Of a stretch of DNA of 64,000 nt, positions 17,430 to 27,246 are shown in pieces. The stretch covers positions 124,001 through 188,000 of the forward strand of contig NZ_WBPF01000019.1 in assembly GCF_008923725.1 (NCBI RefSeq). The letters are read 5' to 3'. The position numbers and the translations under genes were made by a program. Numbering within the stretch: position 1 is the first letter of the stretch; the number at the start of each line of letters is the position of its first letter. The notes under the pieces were generated by a model. It saw nothing but the letters and a program-made list of their open reading frames with translations, did no database searches and was not told the DNA's origin. Origin of the DNA: Bacillus sp. CH140a_4T (GTDB lineage Bacteria > Bacillota > Bacilli > Bacillales > Bacillaceae_G).

Positions 17430-18845
17430 TTAATTAGCTTGATCTAAATTATCCTGCGAACTTCCATCGTCTTTTAAATGACTATGTTTTTTCGAATAAA
17501 CAAAGTATACAACTACTCCCATTGCTAACCAAACACCGAAGTATATCCATGTTTTTAATGGTAAATTTACCATTAAGAATAGACAACATGCAACTGAAAT
17601 AATCGGTAAGATTGGTACAAGTGGTACCATAAATCCACGTTGTAATTTCGGATGCGTTTTACGAAGAATGATAACAGTTACACCCACCATGGCAAATGTT
17701 AATAACGCTCCAATATTCGCTAAATTCGACAATTCTTTTAAATCGATAAATCCAGCAATTAAAGCACTACCAATTCCTGTTAACCAAACTGAAAATGTTG
17801 GTGCTTCTGTCTTTTTATTAATTTTTGCAAATGATTTTGGTAATAAACCGTCACGGCTCATCGCGAAGAATACACGTGTTGTTGCATAAATGTAAGCAAA
17901 AATTACAGCCATAATACCAATTACAGCTCCAATTGCGATTATACCTGCTACTTTGTCTTGTCCTACAACTTCTAACACATATGCCATAGCTTCTGGTACA
18001 TCTAATTCTTTATAAGAAACCATACCTGTCATAACGAGACAAACTACAACATAAATGATTGTACAAATGACTAATGAAGCAATAATACCAATCGGCAGAT
18101 CACGTTGCGGATTTTTTACTTCTTCAGCAGAAGTTGCTAATGCATCAAATCCTAAGAACGCGAAGAATACTGCTGCTCCTCCGGCGAAAACTCCACTTAT
18201 GCCGTATGGTGCAAATGGTATCCAGTTTTCTGGTTTCACGTAGAATACACCAACTGCAATGAATAAAACAACAATACCAATTTTAATTAATACCATTATG
18301 TTATTCACACGCTTACTTTCTTTTGTACCTCGTGATAATAACCAAGTTATCACCAACGTAACGATAATTGCGGGTAAGTTCACCATACCACCTTGCGATG
18401 GAATCGTTAATAAGGCTTTAGGAATTTCAAGTCCTAATCCACTCACTAAGTTATTAAAATAACCCGTCCATCCACCAGCTACTGCGGCAGTTGTTACGAC
18501 ATATACGGATAGTAATGTCCATCCCATTAGGTGGGCAATAAACTCACCAATTGTCGCATATGAATATGTGTACACACTACCTGAAACCGGAAGTGTAGAT
18601 GCAACTTCTGCATAACATAATGCTGCAAATCCACAAACAATCGCTGCAATCATGAATGAAAAAATAACTGCTGGACCAGCATCTCTTGCTGCTACTAATC
18701 CTGTTAATACTAGAACTCCTGTACCGATTATCGCACCAATCCCTAGCATTGTTAGGTCGAATGCCCCTAGCGTTTTCGTTAAAGTTTTACTTTTACTTTC
18801 CCCTAACAGTTGCGTAACGGATTTCTTTTTAAATAGGTTGGCCAC
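17430..18845 (-). CDS. APC-superfamily amino-acid permease (cationic amino-acid transporter group, YfnA-like)
   Basis: 471-residue membrane transporter with about 12-14 hydrophobic helices. The first begins at LTMLGIGAIIGTGVLVLTG (residues 32-50), carrying the GIGxxIGTG substrate-binding motif of the APC family. FAFLGFDALATSAEEVKNP near residue 230 is the conserved glutamate-containing helix 6. The N- and C-termini are polar, with a C-terminal KKHSHLKDDGSS tail. It resembles B. subtilis YfnA and the CAT (TC 2.A.3.3) group; the substrate (threonine, serine, branched-chain or other) cannot be told. It starts at GTG 18845 with AAAGGGGG upstream. It follows alanine dehydrogenase on the same strand after a 103-bp gap with a hairpin, so partial read-through and joint use in amino-acid catabolism is plausible. 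Confidence 0.85.
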   Translation of the reverse strand: MANLFKKKSVTQLLGESKSKTLTKTLGAFDLTMLGIGAIIGTGVLVLTGLVAARDAGPAVIFSFMIAAIVCGFAALCYAEVASTLPVSGSVYTYSYATIGEFIAHLMGWTLLSVYVVTTAAVAGGWTGYFNNLVSGLGLEIPKALLTIPSQGGMVNLPAIIVTLVITWLLSRGTKESKRVNNIMVLIKIGIVVLFIAVGVFYVKPENWIPFAPYGISGVFAGGAAVFFAFLGFDALATSAEEVKNPQRDLPIGIIASLVICTIIYVVVCLVMTGMVSYKELDVPEAMAYVLEVVGQDKVAGIIAIGAVIGIMAVIFAYIYATTRVFFAMSRDGLLPKSFAKINKKTEAPTFSVWLTGIGSALIAGFIDLKELSNLANIGALLTFAMVGVTVIILRKTHPKLQRGFMVPLVPILPIISVACCLFLMVNLPLKTWIYFGVWLAMGVVVYFVYSKKHSHLKDDGSSQDNLDQAN

Positions 18846-18868
18846 GATGTATGCCCCCTTTTGCCAAG

Positions 18869-18899
18869 AAGAGCTAAGAGGTATTATCTCTTAGCTCTT
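18869..18899 (-). promoter_or_regulatory. Hairpin between ald and the permease gene
   Basis: Perfect 12-bp arms AAGAGCTAAGAG and CTCTTAGCTCTT with a 7-nt loop, no T run on the reverse strand after it (CTTGGC). It could be a weak ald terminator, an mRNA-end stabiliser or processing site that uncouples the two genes. Confidence 0.5.
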
Positions 18900-18948
18900 A
18901 TCATGTTGTTTTATATATTGTTCGATTTTGTTTTGTATAATGCTTCTA

Positions 18949-20082
18949 TTAGCAAGATACTGTTTCTGCTTCTAATAATTCTTTAGCACCTTTGTACTCT
19001 ACACCGTGAGCTTCTGCAACTGCTTCGAATGTTACATAGCCATCCAATGTGTTAATACCTTTTAATAATGCAGTGTTGCCTAGGCAAGCTTCTTTGTAGC
19101 CTTTGTTCGCAATTTGTACTGCATATGGTACTGTTACGTTTGTTAATGCAAGAGTTGATGTACGTGGAACCGCACCTGGCATGTTAGCAACTGCATAATG
19201 AACAACGCCGTGTTTTTCGTAAGTTGGGTTATCATGAGTTGTAATACGGTCAGTTGTTTCGAAAATACCACCTTGGTCAATCGCGATATCTACAACAACA
19301 GAACCTGGTTCCATTGATTGAATCATTTCTTCTGTTACAAGTTTTGGTGCTTTTGCACCTGGGATTAATACTGCACCGATTACAAGATCAGACTCTTTTA
19401 CAGCTTCTGCAATATTGTAAGGATTAGACATTAAAGTTTTTACTTGGTTTCCGAAAATGTCATCTAATTGACGAAGACGTTCTGCACTTAAGTCGATGAT
19501 TGTTACATCCGCACCTAGTCCAACTGCAATTTTAGCAGCATTTGTACCAGCTTGTCCACCACCGATGATTGTTACTTTACCACGTTTAACCCCTGGAACA
19601 CCTGCAAGTAAGATACCTTTACCGCCTTTGTTTTTCTCAAGGAATTGTGCACCAATTTGTGCAGCCATACGACCAGCTACTTCACTCATAGGTGCAAGTA
19701 ATGGTAGAGAACGGTTTTCTAATTGCACTGTTTCGTATGCAATCGCAACAACTTTCTTCTCGATTAACGCTTTTGTTAATTCTGGCTCTGGAGCTAAGTG
19801 TAAGTATGTGAATAAGATTAAACCTTCGCTGAAGTGTTTGTATTCGCTTTCAATTGGTTCCTTAACTTTCATAACCATTTCCATGTTCCAAGCTTCTTCA
19901 GCTGTGTCAACAATTTTTGCTCCCGCTTCAACATACTGAGCATCTGTGAAACCAGATCCTAAACCTGCACCCTTTTGAATGAATACTTCGTGATTGTTAC
20001 GAATTAAATGTACAACACCTGCTGGTGTCATTGCTACACGGTTTTCGTTGTTTTTAATTTCTGCTGGTACCCCAATATGCAT
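18949..20082 (-). CDS. ald: Alanine dehydrogenase
   Basis: 377-residue cytosolic NAD-dependent enzyme converting L-alanine to pyruvate and ammonia (and back), used for growth on alanine and in sporulation. Full-length: [23 protein letters not shown] start with the conserved Lys/Arg substrate residues, KVKEPIESE around 72-80, the nucleotide-binding [20 protein letters not shown] (about 174-193), and [16 protein letters not shown] (about 300) that closes the active site. AAGGGGGC lies before ATG 20082. The promoter region upstream holds a perfect cre site and an 18-bp palindrome, so catabolite control plus a specific regulator is likely. The downstream permease may import its substrate. Confidence 0.95.
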   Translation of the reverse strand: MHIGVPAEIKNNENRVAMTPAGVVHLIRNNHEVFIQKGAGLGSGFTDAQYVEAGAKIVDTAEEAWNMEMVMKVKEPIESEYKHFSEGLILFTYLHLAPEPELTKALIEKKVVAIAYETVQLENRSLPLLAPMSEVAGRMAAQIGAQFLEKNKGGKGILLAGVPGVKRGKVTIIGGGQAGTNAAKIAVGLGADVTIIDLSAERLRQLDDIFGNQVKTLMSNPYNIAEAVKESDLVIGAVLIPGAKAPKLVTEEMIQSMEPGSVVVDIAIDQGGIFETTDRITTHDNPTYEKHGVVHYAVANMPGAVPRTSTLALTNVTVPYAVQIANKGYKEACLGNTALLKGINTLDGYVTFEAVAEAHGVEYKGAKELLEAETVSC

Positions 20083-20166
20083 AATGAAATGCCCCCTTAT
20101 AATTAACAGAAAAAAGAAAGTCTTTTTTCTTTTTGTAATAATTAATAACTTATGTCCTTATTCTAG

Positions 20167-20196
20167 CATAACTTAAAAGTTATGAAAACGCTAACA
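20167..20196 (-). promoter_or_regulatory. ald control region: cre site and 18-bp palindrome
   Basis: ATGAAAACGCTAACA (20182-20196) meets the cre consensus at all fixed bases. Next to it CATAACTTAAAAGTTATG (20167-20184) is a perfect palindrome. On the reverse strand TTTTCA/TAGAAT with 17-bp spacing is a candidate promoter, overlapped by both sites. The regulator of the palindrome is unknown. Confidence 0.6.
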
Positions 20197-20431
20197 TATC
20201 ATTTTTTAAAAGTTTATATATTTAGAATAGTGTAAATATATGGAACATTGATTCTATTAATCTCTTCGTTACATTTGATTATCTATCACTCTATTTTTAT
20301 TATACTCCTGAAAAATAAGCCTCAATCATTTATTATTCGACAATAATGTAACAATGTAAAAAACACCATTGATGCCGTATACATATACAGTTATTAATTT
20401 GCACAATGCTTTAGGAATATATTCTTTTCGT
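20197..20431. other. Intergenic remainder between ald control region and GDPD gene
   Basis: AT-rich stretch with no supported ORF. It contains a direct repeat AATGTAACAATGTAA near 20346-20360 but no clear hairpin or promoter. Confidence 0.3.
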
Positions 20432-20465
20432 AAAAAAACAGCTGCGGGCATTTAGCCAGCAGCTG
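20432..20465 (-). terminator. Terminator overlapping the 3' end of the GDPD gene
   Basis: Reverse-strand CAGCTGC (20465-20459) pairs with GCAGCTG (20445-20439), inner GGC/GCC pairs, then seven T. The upstream arm codes for the last residues of the protein. Confidence 0.75.
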
Positions 20466-22323
20466 GGTAACTGATAAATAACTTAGAAAATAAATCATCT
20501 GTTGTTTCCGTAATTTTATCAAACAGATCACTTTCTTCCGCTTCTTGCTCTTTTAACATCTTAATTGTTTCACGTGCATCTTCAGGGTAATCGGTAATGA
20601 TACCATCTACGTTTAACTTATAATATCCCTTTAAACTTTCCATATCATTTACTGTCCATACGTAAATTGGTTTGTTTAATTTCCTTGCTTCTTTTACTAA
20701 TTTTTTATTTAACATATATTCTTCTGCTACATAAAAATCAGCTTGTACATATTTTAAATTCGCCCTACTTGCATACAATATATATCCTACTTTTATATTT
20801 GGATTTGCACGCTTAAACTCTTTTATAAGTGGATAGTGTAACGTTTGAATGACACATTGCTTCTCAAATTCATTATCTTTAATCGTTTTTAATACTTTGT
20901 TTACGAAATCTTTTTCGCCACCATGAAGTTTCACTTCAATGTTGAGTTTAATTTTGTCCTTTGACAGCTTAATGATTTCATCAAGCGTACTTATTTGTCC
21001 TGAAAGTCCGTCTTGACTAAGAGTAAGCTGCCTTAACTCATCCATCGTTAAATCTGACACATGCACATTGGCATTAGCAAGACGTTTTAACTTCAAATCA
21101 TGTATAACTGCTAGTTCACCGTCTTTTGTTTGTAGTACATCAATTTCAGCGTAGTCTGCTTTTGCATCAATAGCACCTTGCACAGCTTCTTTTGTATTCT
21201 CTACACCTTTTGAAATATAACCACGATGCGCCATAATAATCGGTTCTTTATATGTGTTTGTAATAAAGGTCACAATGAAGGCAACAACCATGCCCGCAGT
21301 AATAATCCCTACAATATATACACCAATAAATTTCCAGCGGTGTTTTTGGAAGAAGCATTTATCTGCCCTCGTTTTTGAATAATCTAATCCTTCTTCTAAT
21401 AAAACATCTTCGACCGGAACCTTTTGTAAATACAATCTTGTTAACGCCATAATGTAAAACGGCGTCATAATAAAGCTAAATAAATACAATGTACTCGTTA
21501 AGAAGACTGAAATGGTTGACTCTGCTAGTAGTGCAAATGTCCCTTCTGGGTTAGTAAATTCATATACTCCCCACAGACAAAGTAAATAAATTCCTACACA
21601 TAAAAGAAAAACGATTCCTACAGATATGAAAAAACCTACTAAAAAGAACAATACTTTAAAGAAGCTTTCTTTTACTAAGTCCGCACTTTTTCGTGCTGCC
21701 ATGCGGAACGGCTTTTCCTCTAAAACAATAATAGGTAAAACAAAAATCCAACGAAGATTCAAATAGGCAACTACAGCAAAGAAAGTATAATATCCAACTT
21801 GCCCCATTGTTGTCTTAAATAGTTCACCTGTAATAAAATTAGGAATTTGAATTTCAGGAATCAATGCAGATTTATACCCCATACTTAATAGTGGCAATAG
21901 GACAACTGCATACAAAACAAATCCGGGTAAGCAATATGTAAACAGGGAAGGTAAATACGTTACTGTTTTATACAAAATTGGACGTAATCTCACCTTTTGT
22001 CTTTTATGAGCGAAGTACGAAATGATAATAAGTACTGCAAACTCTGTAAAGATAAGAAACAATGCCAATATAGATAAAACTACAATCGCCAAAATCCCGT
22101 ATGGTGTTTTCAAAAATGCTAATAACTCATCATTTGTTGCATTTGCATACCCACCAAAGTACAACAACTTATTGAAAATAATACCGAAAAGTGGGATAAA
22201 CACAATCGCTGCTAATAATTTATAAGCAAGTTGAAAGGTTAATACATTCCAAAAAGCAAATCTAACTGTTTGAAAGGAATGTCTCATTACTCCTGGTATA
22301 GATAGTCTTTTACGGTGTTGCAT
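20452..22323 (-). CDS. Membrane-bound glycerophosphodiester phosphodiesterase
   Basis: 623 residues from ATG 22323; the GTG four codons earlier is part of the GGAGG ribosome-binding site. The N-terminal half (about 20-340) is a polytopic membrane domain with some 7-8 helices (GPDPase_memb type). After another helix near 330-355 comes a GDPD catalytic domain (about 365-590): IMAHRGYISKGVENT with the catalytic His/Arg/Glu, YAEIDVLQTKDGELAVIHD (Glu, Asp and second catalytic His) and LNIEVKLHG. The enzyme cleaves glycerophosphodiesters into glycerol-3-phosphate and an alcohol, here facing the outside or the membrane, possibly acting on lipid or lipoteichoic-acid pieces. It stands alone between two terminators. 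Confidence 0.87.
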   Translation of the reverse strand: MQHRKRLSIPGVMRHSFQTVRFAFWNVLTFQLAYKLLAAIVFIPLFGIIFNKLLYFGGYANATNDELLAFLKTPYGILAIVVLSILALFLIFTEFAVLIIISYFAHKRQKVRLRPILYKTVTYLPSLFTYCLPGFVLYAVVLLPLLSMGYKSALIPEIQIPNFITGELFKTTMGQVGYYTFFAVVAYLNLRWIFVLPIIVLEEKPFRMAARKSADLVKESFFKVLFFLVGFFISVGIVFLLCVGIYLLCLWGVYEFTNPEGTFALLAESTISVFLTSTLYLFSFIMTPFYIMALTRLYLQKVPVEDVLLEEGLDYSKTRADKCFFQKHRWKFIGVYIVGIITAGMVVAFIVTFITNTYKEPIIMAHRGYISKGVENTKEAVQGAIDAKADYAEIDVLQTKDGELAVIHDLKLKRLANANVHVSDLTMDELRQLTLSQDGLSGQISTLDEIIKLSKDKIKLNIEVKLHGGEKDFVNKVLKTIKDNEFEKQCVIQTLHYPLIKEFKRANPNIKVGYILYASRANLKYVQADFYVAEEYMLNKKLVKEARKLNKPIYVWTVNDMESLKGYYKLNVDGIITDYPEDARETIKMLKEQEAEESDLFDKITETTDDLFSKLFISYPAAG

Positions 22324-22437
22324 ATATTCCTCCACATTCTAAAACGATATTTGAGATGGATTCCATATTTCCATTTCCAATCCATCTTTTTAATAATAAT
22401 ATATTCCGCCTAACATGAACACTCTTATACATATAAC

Positions 22438-22470
22438 GAAAAAAGTGATGGCTACTTCCCATCACTTTTT
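22438..22470 (-). terminator. Terminator after the formate dehydrogenase operon
   Basis: AAAAGTGATGG (22441-22451) and CCATCACTTTT (22459-22469) with A/T runs; it lies just after the DUF1641 gene on the reverse strand. Confidence 0.85.
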
Positions 22471-22478
22471 CATCTACT

Positions 22479-22961
22479 CTATTTTTTCTCTAGCCCTTGT
22501 CCAAATGCTTTTAAGAAACTAAACCCGAATGTAATGGCTCTATTGATATCCGGATCTTTTAGTACTTTAAAGAAATCCATTACCTTTGTTTTTTTACCAC
22601 TATTTAATTCGTCTGTCGCAAATTGCAACCCTGTAACTAAACTTGACGTAATTTGCTTTGTTACTTCTGGGTCAACTGAAGATAGTGCTTCTCCTGCCCC
22701 CATCATATTGTTTAATGCATTTTTCACTGGCTCACGATTTAATTGCTCCACAGCGATTTTCGAAACATCTTCTTTCGCCGCAAGTAAACTAATCGCAGCA
22801 TCTAAAATACCCGCTTTTTGTAATTGTGCTAGTAACTGCATCGTTTCCTCGACTGCTTCACGATTATTTGCTAATTCAGCAAACAGTTCATCCGCTACTT
22901 GCTGTTTCTGTTCTTCCTCTGTTACAACGTTCTTTTTAATTAATGTAATTTCTTTTGCCAC
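22479..22961 (-). CDS. DUF1641 protein, formate dehydrogenase partner (YrhD-like)
   Basis: 160-residue soluble, mostly helical protein of the DUF1641 family. Features: acidic N-terminal helix VTEEEQKQQVADELFAEL, a stretch LLAQLQKAGILDAAISLLAA (about 44-63) typical of the family, and a C-terminal SFLKAFGQGLEKK. Start is GTG 22961 after GGGGCGGAG, 12 nt behind the stop of the formate dehydrogenase gene, so the two are co-translated as in B. subtilis yrhE-yrhD. Its exact job is not known; a role in linking the enzyme to the electron-transport chain or in assembly has been considered for the family. No cofactor motif is visible. Confidence 0.82.
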   Translation of the reverse strand: MAKEITLIKKNVVTEEEQKQQVADELFAELANNREAVEETMQLLAQLQKAGILDAAISLLAAKEDVSKIAVEQLNREPVKNALNNMMGAGEALSSVDPEVTKQITSSLVTGLQFATDELNSGKKTKVMDFFKVLKDPDINRAITFGFSFLKAFGQGLEKK

Positions 22962-22973
22962 GATCTCCGCCCC

Positions 22974-25910
22974 CTAGTCCACAAGTGATACGTATTGTTT
23001 TCTTTGCCACTTTTGCTCGATTTCAACACCATTTTGCGGATTACGCTTTTTATCTCGCGGGTTTGAAGATGGTAACGGACGATTTCCTTTTTCACGTAAT
23101 ACACGCATTTTCACCATCGTTTGTTTATATGCTGGTGTACACGTATACAGGTCTGTTGCCGTCCCGGTTAAAATATTGATCGCCTCTTCATTTACTGTTG
23201 CATGCATTGGTAAATATAGCTCTTTCCCCGTTACACGATCAGTAATCAGCGCCTGTACTTTAATTTTTCCAAATGGTGATGCTAATTCCACAAGGCCACC
23301 ATCTTTCACATTGCGCTCTATGGCAAGTTCAGGTGAAATTTCAACGAATACTTCAGATACTTTAGATAAAATACCAGCCGACTTATTCGTCATATTTCCT
23401 TCATGGAAATGCTCTAGCATGCGTCCATTATTTAAAAGTAAATCATACTCATCTGGCGCTACAACTGGTGGCACCCATTCATCTAATGATAAGCGAGCGA
23501 GTTTATCTGGGAAGTTAAATCCATCTACATATAATAGCGGTGTATCGCTACCATCATGACTACCCCAACATAAACTATTCCAACCTTCTAGACGGTCGTA
23601 CGTCGCTTGAGAGTATAACGGTGCAAGTGATGCGATTTCGTCCATGATCTCACTTGGACTTTCATAATTCCAATCCCCGCCCAGTGCCCGAGCAACTTTT
23701 TGTAAAATCCACCAGTCTGGTTTTGAATCACCGAGGGGTTTCAATACTTCATATAATCTTTGAATACGGCGCTCTGTATTCGTAAATGTTCCTTCTTTTT
23801 CTAAGCTTGGTGCCGCTGGTAAAATAACATCGGCAAAACGAGCTGTTTTTGATAAGAACATATCTTGAACAACAAGGAAGTCTAGATTCGATAAAATATG
23901 TTGTACATGGTTCGCATTGGAATCGACTAAAGCCATTTCTTCACCCATGACATACATACCACGTAGTTTTCCTTCTTCCGCTGCCAGTAACATTGCAATA
24001 TTATTCAATCCTGGTGCTTTCGGAATAGTTGTACCGTACGCTTTTTCAAATTTCGCACGAAGCGTATCATCTGATACTGCTTGATAACCAGGGAGCCAGT
24101 TTGGTAATGTTGCCATATCACAAGCACCTTGTACGTTATTATGTCCTCGTAATGGGTATGCACCTGCACCAGGACGACGATAGTTACCCGTAACAAGTAG
24201 TAAATTTGAAATTGCTGCTGATGTCGTACTTCCTCCTGTATTTTGCGTTACACCCATTCCCCAAAGTATACAAGTACCATCTGCTTCATATACCATACGG
24301 GCCATTTCTTTTAACTGAGCTTTAGAAATCCCCGTAATTTCTTCTGTATAATCGAGCGTATACTTTTCTAACATTTTGCTATATTCATCAAAGTTCTTCA
24401 CATTTTCAGCTAAAAACTTTTTATCGTGCCAATCTTGATCAATAATATATTTCGTAATACCAGCAAGCCATACGTAATCCGTACCTTGGCGCGGATGAAT
24501 AAATAAATCCGCACGCTCTGCCATTTCATGTTTACGAAGGTCTGCTACAATCAGTTTTTGCTCGTGTAATTTATGAGCACGTTTTACTCTCGTCGCAAGT
24601 ACAGGGTGTCCTTCTGTTGGATTCGCACCAACGATAATAACAAGGCCTGCTTCAGCTATATCTTTCACTGTTCCAGCATCCCCGCCCATACCGACAGTTT
24701 TAAATAAACCGTCTGTCGCTGGAGATTGACAATAACGAGAACAGTTGTCCACATTATTCGTTCCATATATTTGTCGGGCTAGTTTTTGCATAAGGTAATT
24801 TTCTTCATTCGTTACTTTCGATGAAGAAATGAACCCAAATGCATCACTGCCATATTCAGATTTAATATGCTGCATGTTAGAAGCAACAACTTCTAACGCT
24901 TCTTCCCATGAAGCTTCAACAAACATATCTCCTTGGCGAATTAATGGCTTCGTAATGCGATCTTCACTATTTACAAAGTCCCATCCAAATTTACCTTTTA
25001 CACATGTGGAAATACCATTAACCGGTGCATCTGAAACAGGTTGCACTTTTAATATATGGCGATCTTTCGTCCATACTTCGAAGGAACAACCGACACCACA
25101 AAATGTACAAACTGTTTTTGTTTTATTAACTTTCGTCTTACGCATCGCAGCCTCTACTTCTGAAACCGCTAAAATACTACTATATCCAGGCTCTACATCC
25201 TTTACAAAATCAATCATTGGATCTAACACATCTGGTTTCAATCCAGTCATAAACCCAGCTTCACCTAGCATTGTTTTTTCCATTAACGCATTACATGGAC
25301 ATACTGTTACACACTGCCCACAACTTACACAAGATGAGTCATTTATGCTTACACCATGATCCCATATAACACGTGGACGATCTAAGTTCCAGTCTATCGA
25401 TATAGTTTCATTAACCTGTAAGTTTTGACATACTTCTACACACTGTCCACAAGCAATACATTGATTTGGATCATACCGATAAAACGGATGTGACATATCC
25501 ACTTCACAAGCACTTACTTTCGGCTCATACGGATATTTCTGTTCTTCAATTTCCATCATATGTACCGTGTTATGGACTTTACAGTTACCATTATTGTTAT
25601 CACAAACGGTACAATACAATAAATGATTCTCTAATATTCGATCCATTGCCTCAGTCTGTGCCTCTTTCGCACGCTGGGACTGTCTTTCGATATGCATACC
25701 GCTCTCTAATTTCGTTGAACAAGCACGTAATAACTTCCCATTTACTTCTACAATACACGTATCACAAGTTTGAATTGGATCTACTTCTGGTACATGACAA
25801 ATTTGAGGATGTTCCAAATTACTCTCGTTAAATAATTGTAGTATCGTCTTTTCACCCGATGTGGAAAATTCTTTACCATCCACGGTTACACGGACTGTCT
25901 GTTCTGCCAT
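22974..25910 (-). CDS. Formate dehydrogenase alpha subunit (YrhE/YjgC type, Mo-bisMGD)
   Basis: 978 residues from ATG 25910 (AAGGAGAGGGG upstream; an earlier TTG frame start is unlikely). Oxidises formate to CO2. Domains in order: [2Fe-2S] ferredoxin-like (Cys about 44-70), His/Cys 4Fe-4S segment, a two-cluster 4Fe-4S domain (CIACGQCVEVCQ and CVSCGQCVTVCPC), the Fe4S4-molybdopterin domain (VCTFCGVGC), the large catalytic domain with NCSRYCQSP (Cys394 in place of selenocysteine), and the C-terminal dinucleotide-binding domain ending near 960. The cysteine form suits an organism without selenocysteine machinery. It is the first gene of a two-gene operon and is divergent from fdhD, which it needs for activity. 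Confidence 0.93.
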   Translation of the reverse strand: MAEQTVRVTVDGKEFSTSGEKTILQLFNESNLEHPQICHVPEVDPIQTCDTCIVEVNGKLLRACSTKLESGMHIERQSQRAKEAQTEAMDRILENHLLYCTVCDNNNGNCKVHNTVHMMEIEEQKYPYEPKVSACEVDMSHPFYRYDPNQCIACGQCVEVCQNLQVNETISIDWNLDRPRVIWDHGVSINDSSCVSCGQCVTVCPCNALMEKTMLGEAGFMTGLKPDVLDPMIDFVKDVEPGYSSILAVSEVEAAMRKTKVNKTKTVCTFCGVGCSFEVWTKDRHILKVQPVSDAPVNGISTCVKGKFGWDFVNSEDRITKPLIRQGDMFVEASWEEALEVVASNMQHIKSEYGSDAFGFISSSKVTNEENYLMQKLARQIYGTNNVDNCSRYCQSPATDGLFKTVGMGGDAGTVKDIAEAGLVIIVGANPTEGHPVLATRVKRAHKLHEQKLIVADLRKHEMAERADLFIHPRQGTDYVWLAGITKYIIDQDWHDKKFLAENVKNFDEYSKMLEKYTLDYTEEITGISKAQLKEMARMVYEADGTCILWGMGVTQNTGGSTTSAAISNLLLVTGNYRRPGAGAYPLRGHNNVQGACDMATLPNWLPGYQAVSDDTLRAKFEKAYGTTIPKAPGLNNIAMLLAAEEGKLRGMYVMGEEMALVDSNANHVQHILSNLDFLVVQDMFLSKTARFADVILPAAPSLEKEGTFTNTERRIQRLYEVLKPLGDSKPDWWILQKVARALGGDWNYESPSEIMDEIASLAPLYSQATYDRLEGWNSLCWGSHDGSDTPLLYVDGFNFPDKLARLSLDEWVPPVVAPDEYDLLLNNGRMLEHFHEGNMTNKSAGILSKVSEVFVEISPELAIERNVKDGGLVELASPFGKIKVQALITDRVTGKELYLPMHATVNEEAINILTGTATDLYTCTPAYKQTMVKMRVLREKGNRPLPSSNPRDKKRNPQNGVEIEQKWQRKQYVSLVD

Positions 25911-26209
25911 AGTTTCCCCTCTCCTTACAACCAACTGTACAACACAATCATGAATCCGTTTTCAAAATCGTATTACTGTACATATTTTTGAAACGCTCTG
26001 CTGAAATACTTTCTTATGAAGTCGATTCTAGATGTTATAAGGTATAACTACGAAAGCTTGAAAATATCACTATTCTACAGTTCTATTATATCGTACATAT
26101 ACAATAATAACCAAAATAATCTGAGATCTTCTTGCTAATAGGTGTTTTTATTTTTCCATTGTTTTATGATAAATATGGGAGAGAAATACATATAAAAGGG
26201 GAATTTAAT

Positions 26210-27016
26210 ATGGGGCCTACGCAAGAAACTTCTACAATTGTACGCTATCAATCTGGTACATTTTCAAAACAACTGGATGAGATTGTTACAGAAACTCCTA
26301 TTACTATTAAATTAAATGGTGAAGAATATGTAACAGTCGTATGCACATCAAATTATATTGAGGATATGGTAATTGGTTTTTTAATTTCTGAAGGAATTAT
26401 TGCTTCTTATAAAGATGTTGAAGAACTATGGGTGCAAAAAGATAACGGAATTGTCCATGTAACATCATCAAAAGTAAATCCACTCTATCAAACTTTATAT
26501 AATAAACGATACATCACTTCTTGCTGCGGAAAAGGTAGACAAGGTTTTATTTTCGTAAACGACGCAGCAAAAGCAAAAGATTTACATGATATACATGTAA
26601 AAATTACTCCTGAAGAGTGCTTTTACTTAATGAATACTTTACAACAATCTTCCACTACCTTTCGTCAAACCGGCGGTGTTCACAATACCGCTCTATGCGA
26701 TCGAAACAATATCCTTCTATCAAGAATGGATATCGGAAGACATAATGCATTAGATAAAATATACGGTCATTGTTTACGTAACGATATATCTGTTAAAGGA
26801 AAAATAATCGCATTTAGCGGACGGATTTCATCAGAAATTTTACTAAAAGTTTCAAAAATCGGATGTGAAATGGTTCTATCTAAATCCGCTCCAACACAAT
26901 TAGCATTACAACTCGCTCATGATTTAGGCATTACAGTCGTAGGATTTATTAGAAATGAATCTTGCAATATTTACACACATCCACATCGAATTGATGGTTA
27001 TCAATCGAATAACTAA
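26210..27016 (+). CDS. fdhD: FdhD, sulfurtransferase for formate dehydrogenase
   Basis: 268 residues from ATG 26210, which has AAAGGGG 8 nt upstream; the longer frame from 26132 has no such site. FdhD moves sulfur from IscS-type desulfurase to the molybdenum cofactor of formate dehydrogenase. Family landmarks: DEIVTETPITIKLNGEEY, MVIGFLISEGII (about 66-77), TSCCGKGRQG with the adjacent cysteines (about 104-113), TGGVHNTALCD (about 157), MDIGRHNALDKIYG (about 173-186) and FSGRISSEILLK. The gene lies divergent from the formate dehydrogenase operon with a 299-bp control region between, which contains paired AT-rich promoter-like stretches but no operator I can name. A weak hairpin terminator follows. 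Confidence 0.92.
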   Translation: MGPTQETSTIVRYQSGTFSKQLDEIVTETPITIKLNGEEYVTVVCTSNYIEDMVIGFLISEGIIASYKDVEELWVQKDNGIVHVTSSKVNPLYQTLYNKRYITSCCGKGRQGFIFVNDAAKAKDLHDIHVKITPEECFYLMNTLQQSSTTFRQTGGVHNTALCDRNNILLSRMDIGRHNALDKIYGHCLRNDISVKGKIIAFSGRISSEILLKVSKIGCEMVLSKSAPTQLALQLAHDLGITVVGFIRNESCNIYTHPHRIDGYQSNN

Positions 27017-27048
27017 AATAACTTCTCGGTTGAGGAGTTATTTTAGTT
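27011..27048 (+). terminator. Probable terminator of fdhD
   Basis: 17-bp arms 27011-27027 and 27032-27048 with one G:U pair and a 4-nt loop, overlapping the stop codon. There is no clear T run, so it is a weak terminator or mRNA 3' end stabiliser. Confidence 0.55.
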
Positions 27049-27246
27049 ATAAAAATGTAATATATTAAAGACTTGAATAGTTAATGAAGTTAATATATAA
27101 TTTCATTACATATTAAAAATAAAACATTGTAGCATATATCTTTTCATTCTTTTACAAATTAAAAGAGACTGCTAACAAAACGCATACACAATCTTATAGA
27201 AGTAATGGATTTATTTTATTTGAAATCGACCAAGGAGGTTATAACT

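Noticed and set aside
20341-20365. AATGTAACAATGTAA as a BceR-type box (also a similar string near 61097)
   Set aside because: These are direct repeats of TGTAA-like words and do not fit TNACA-N4-TGTAA.
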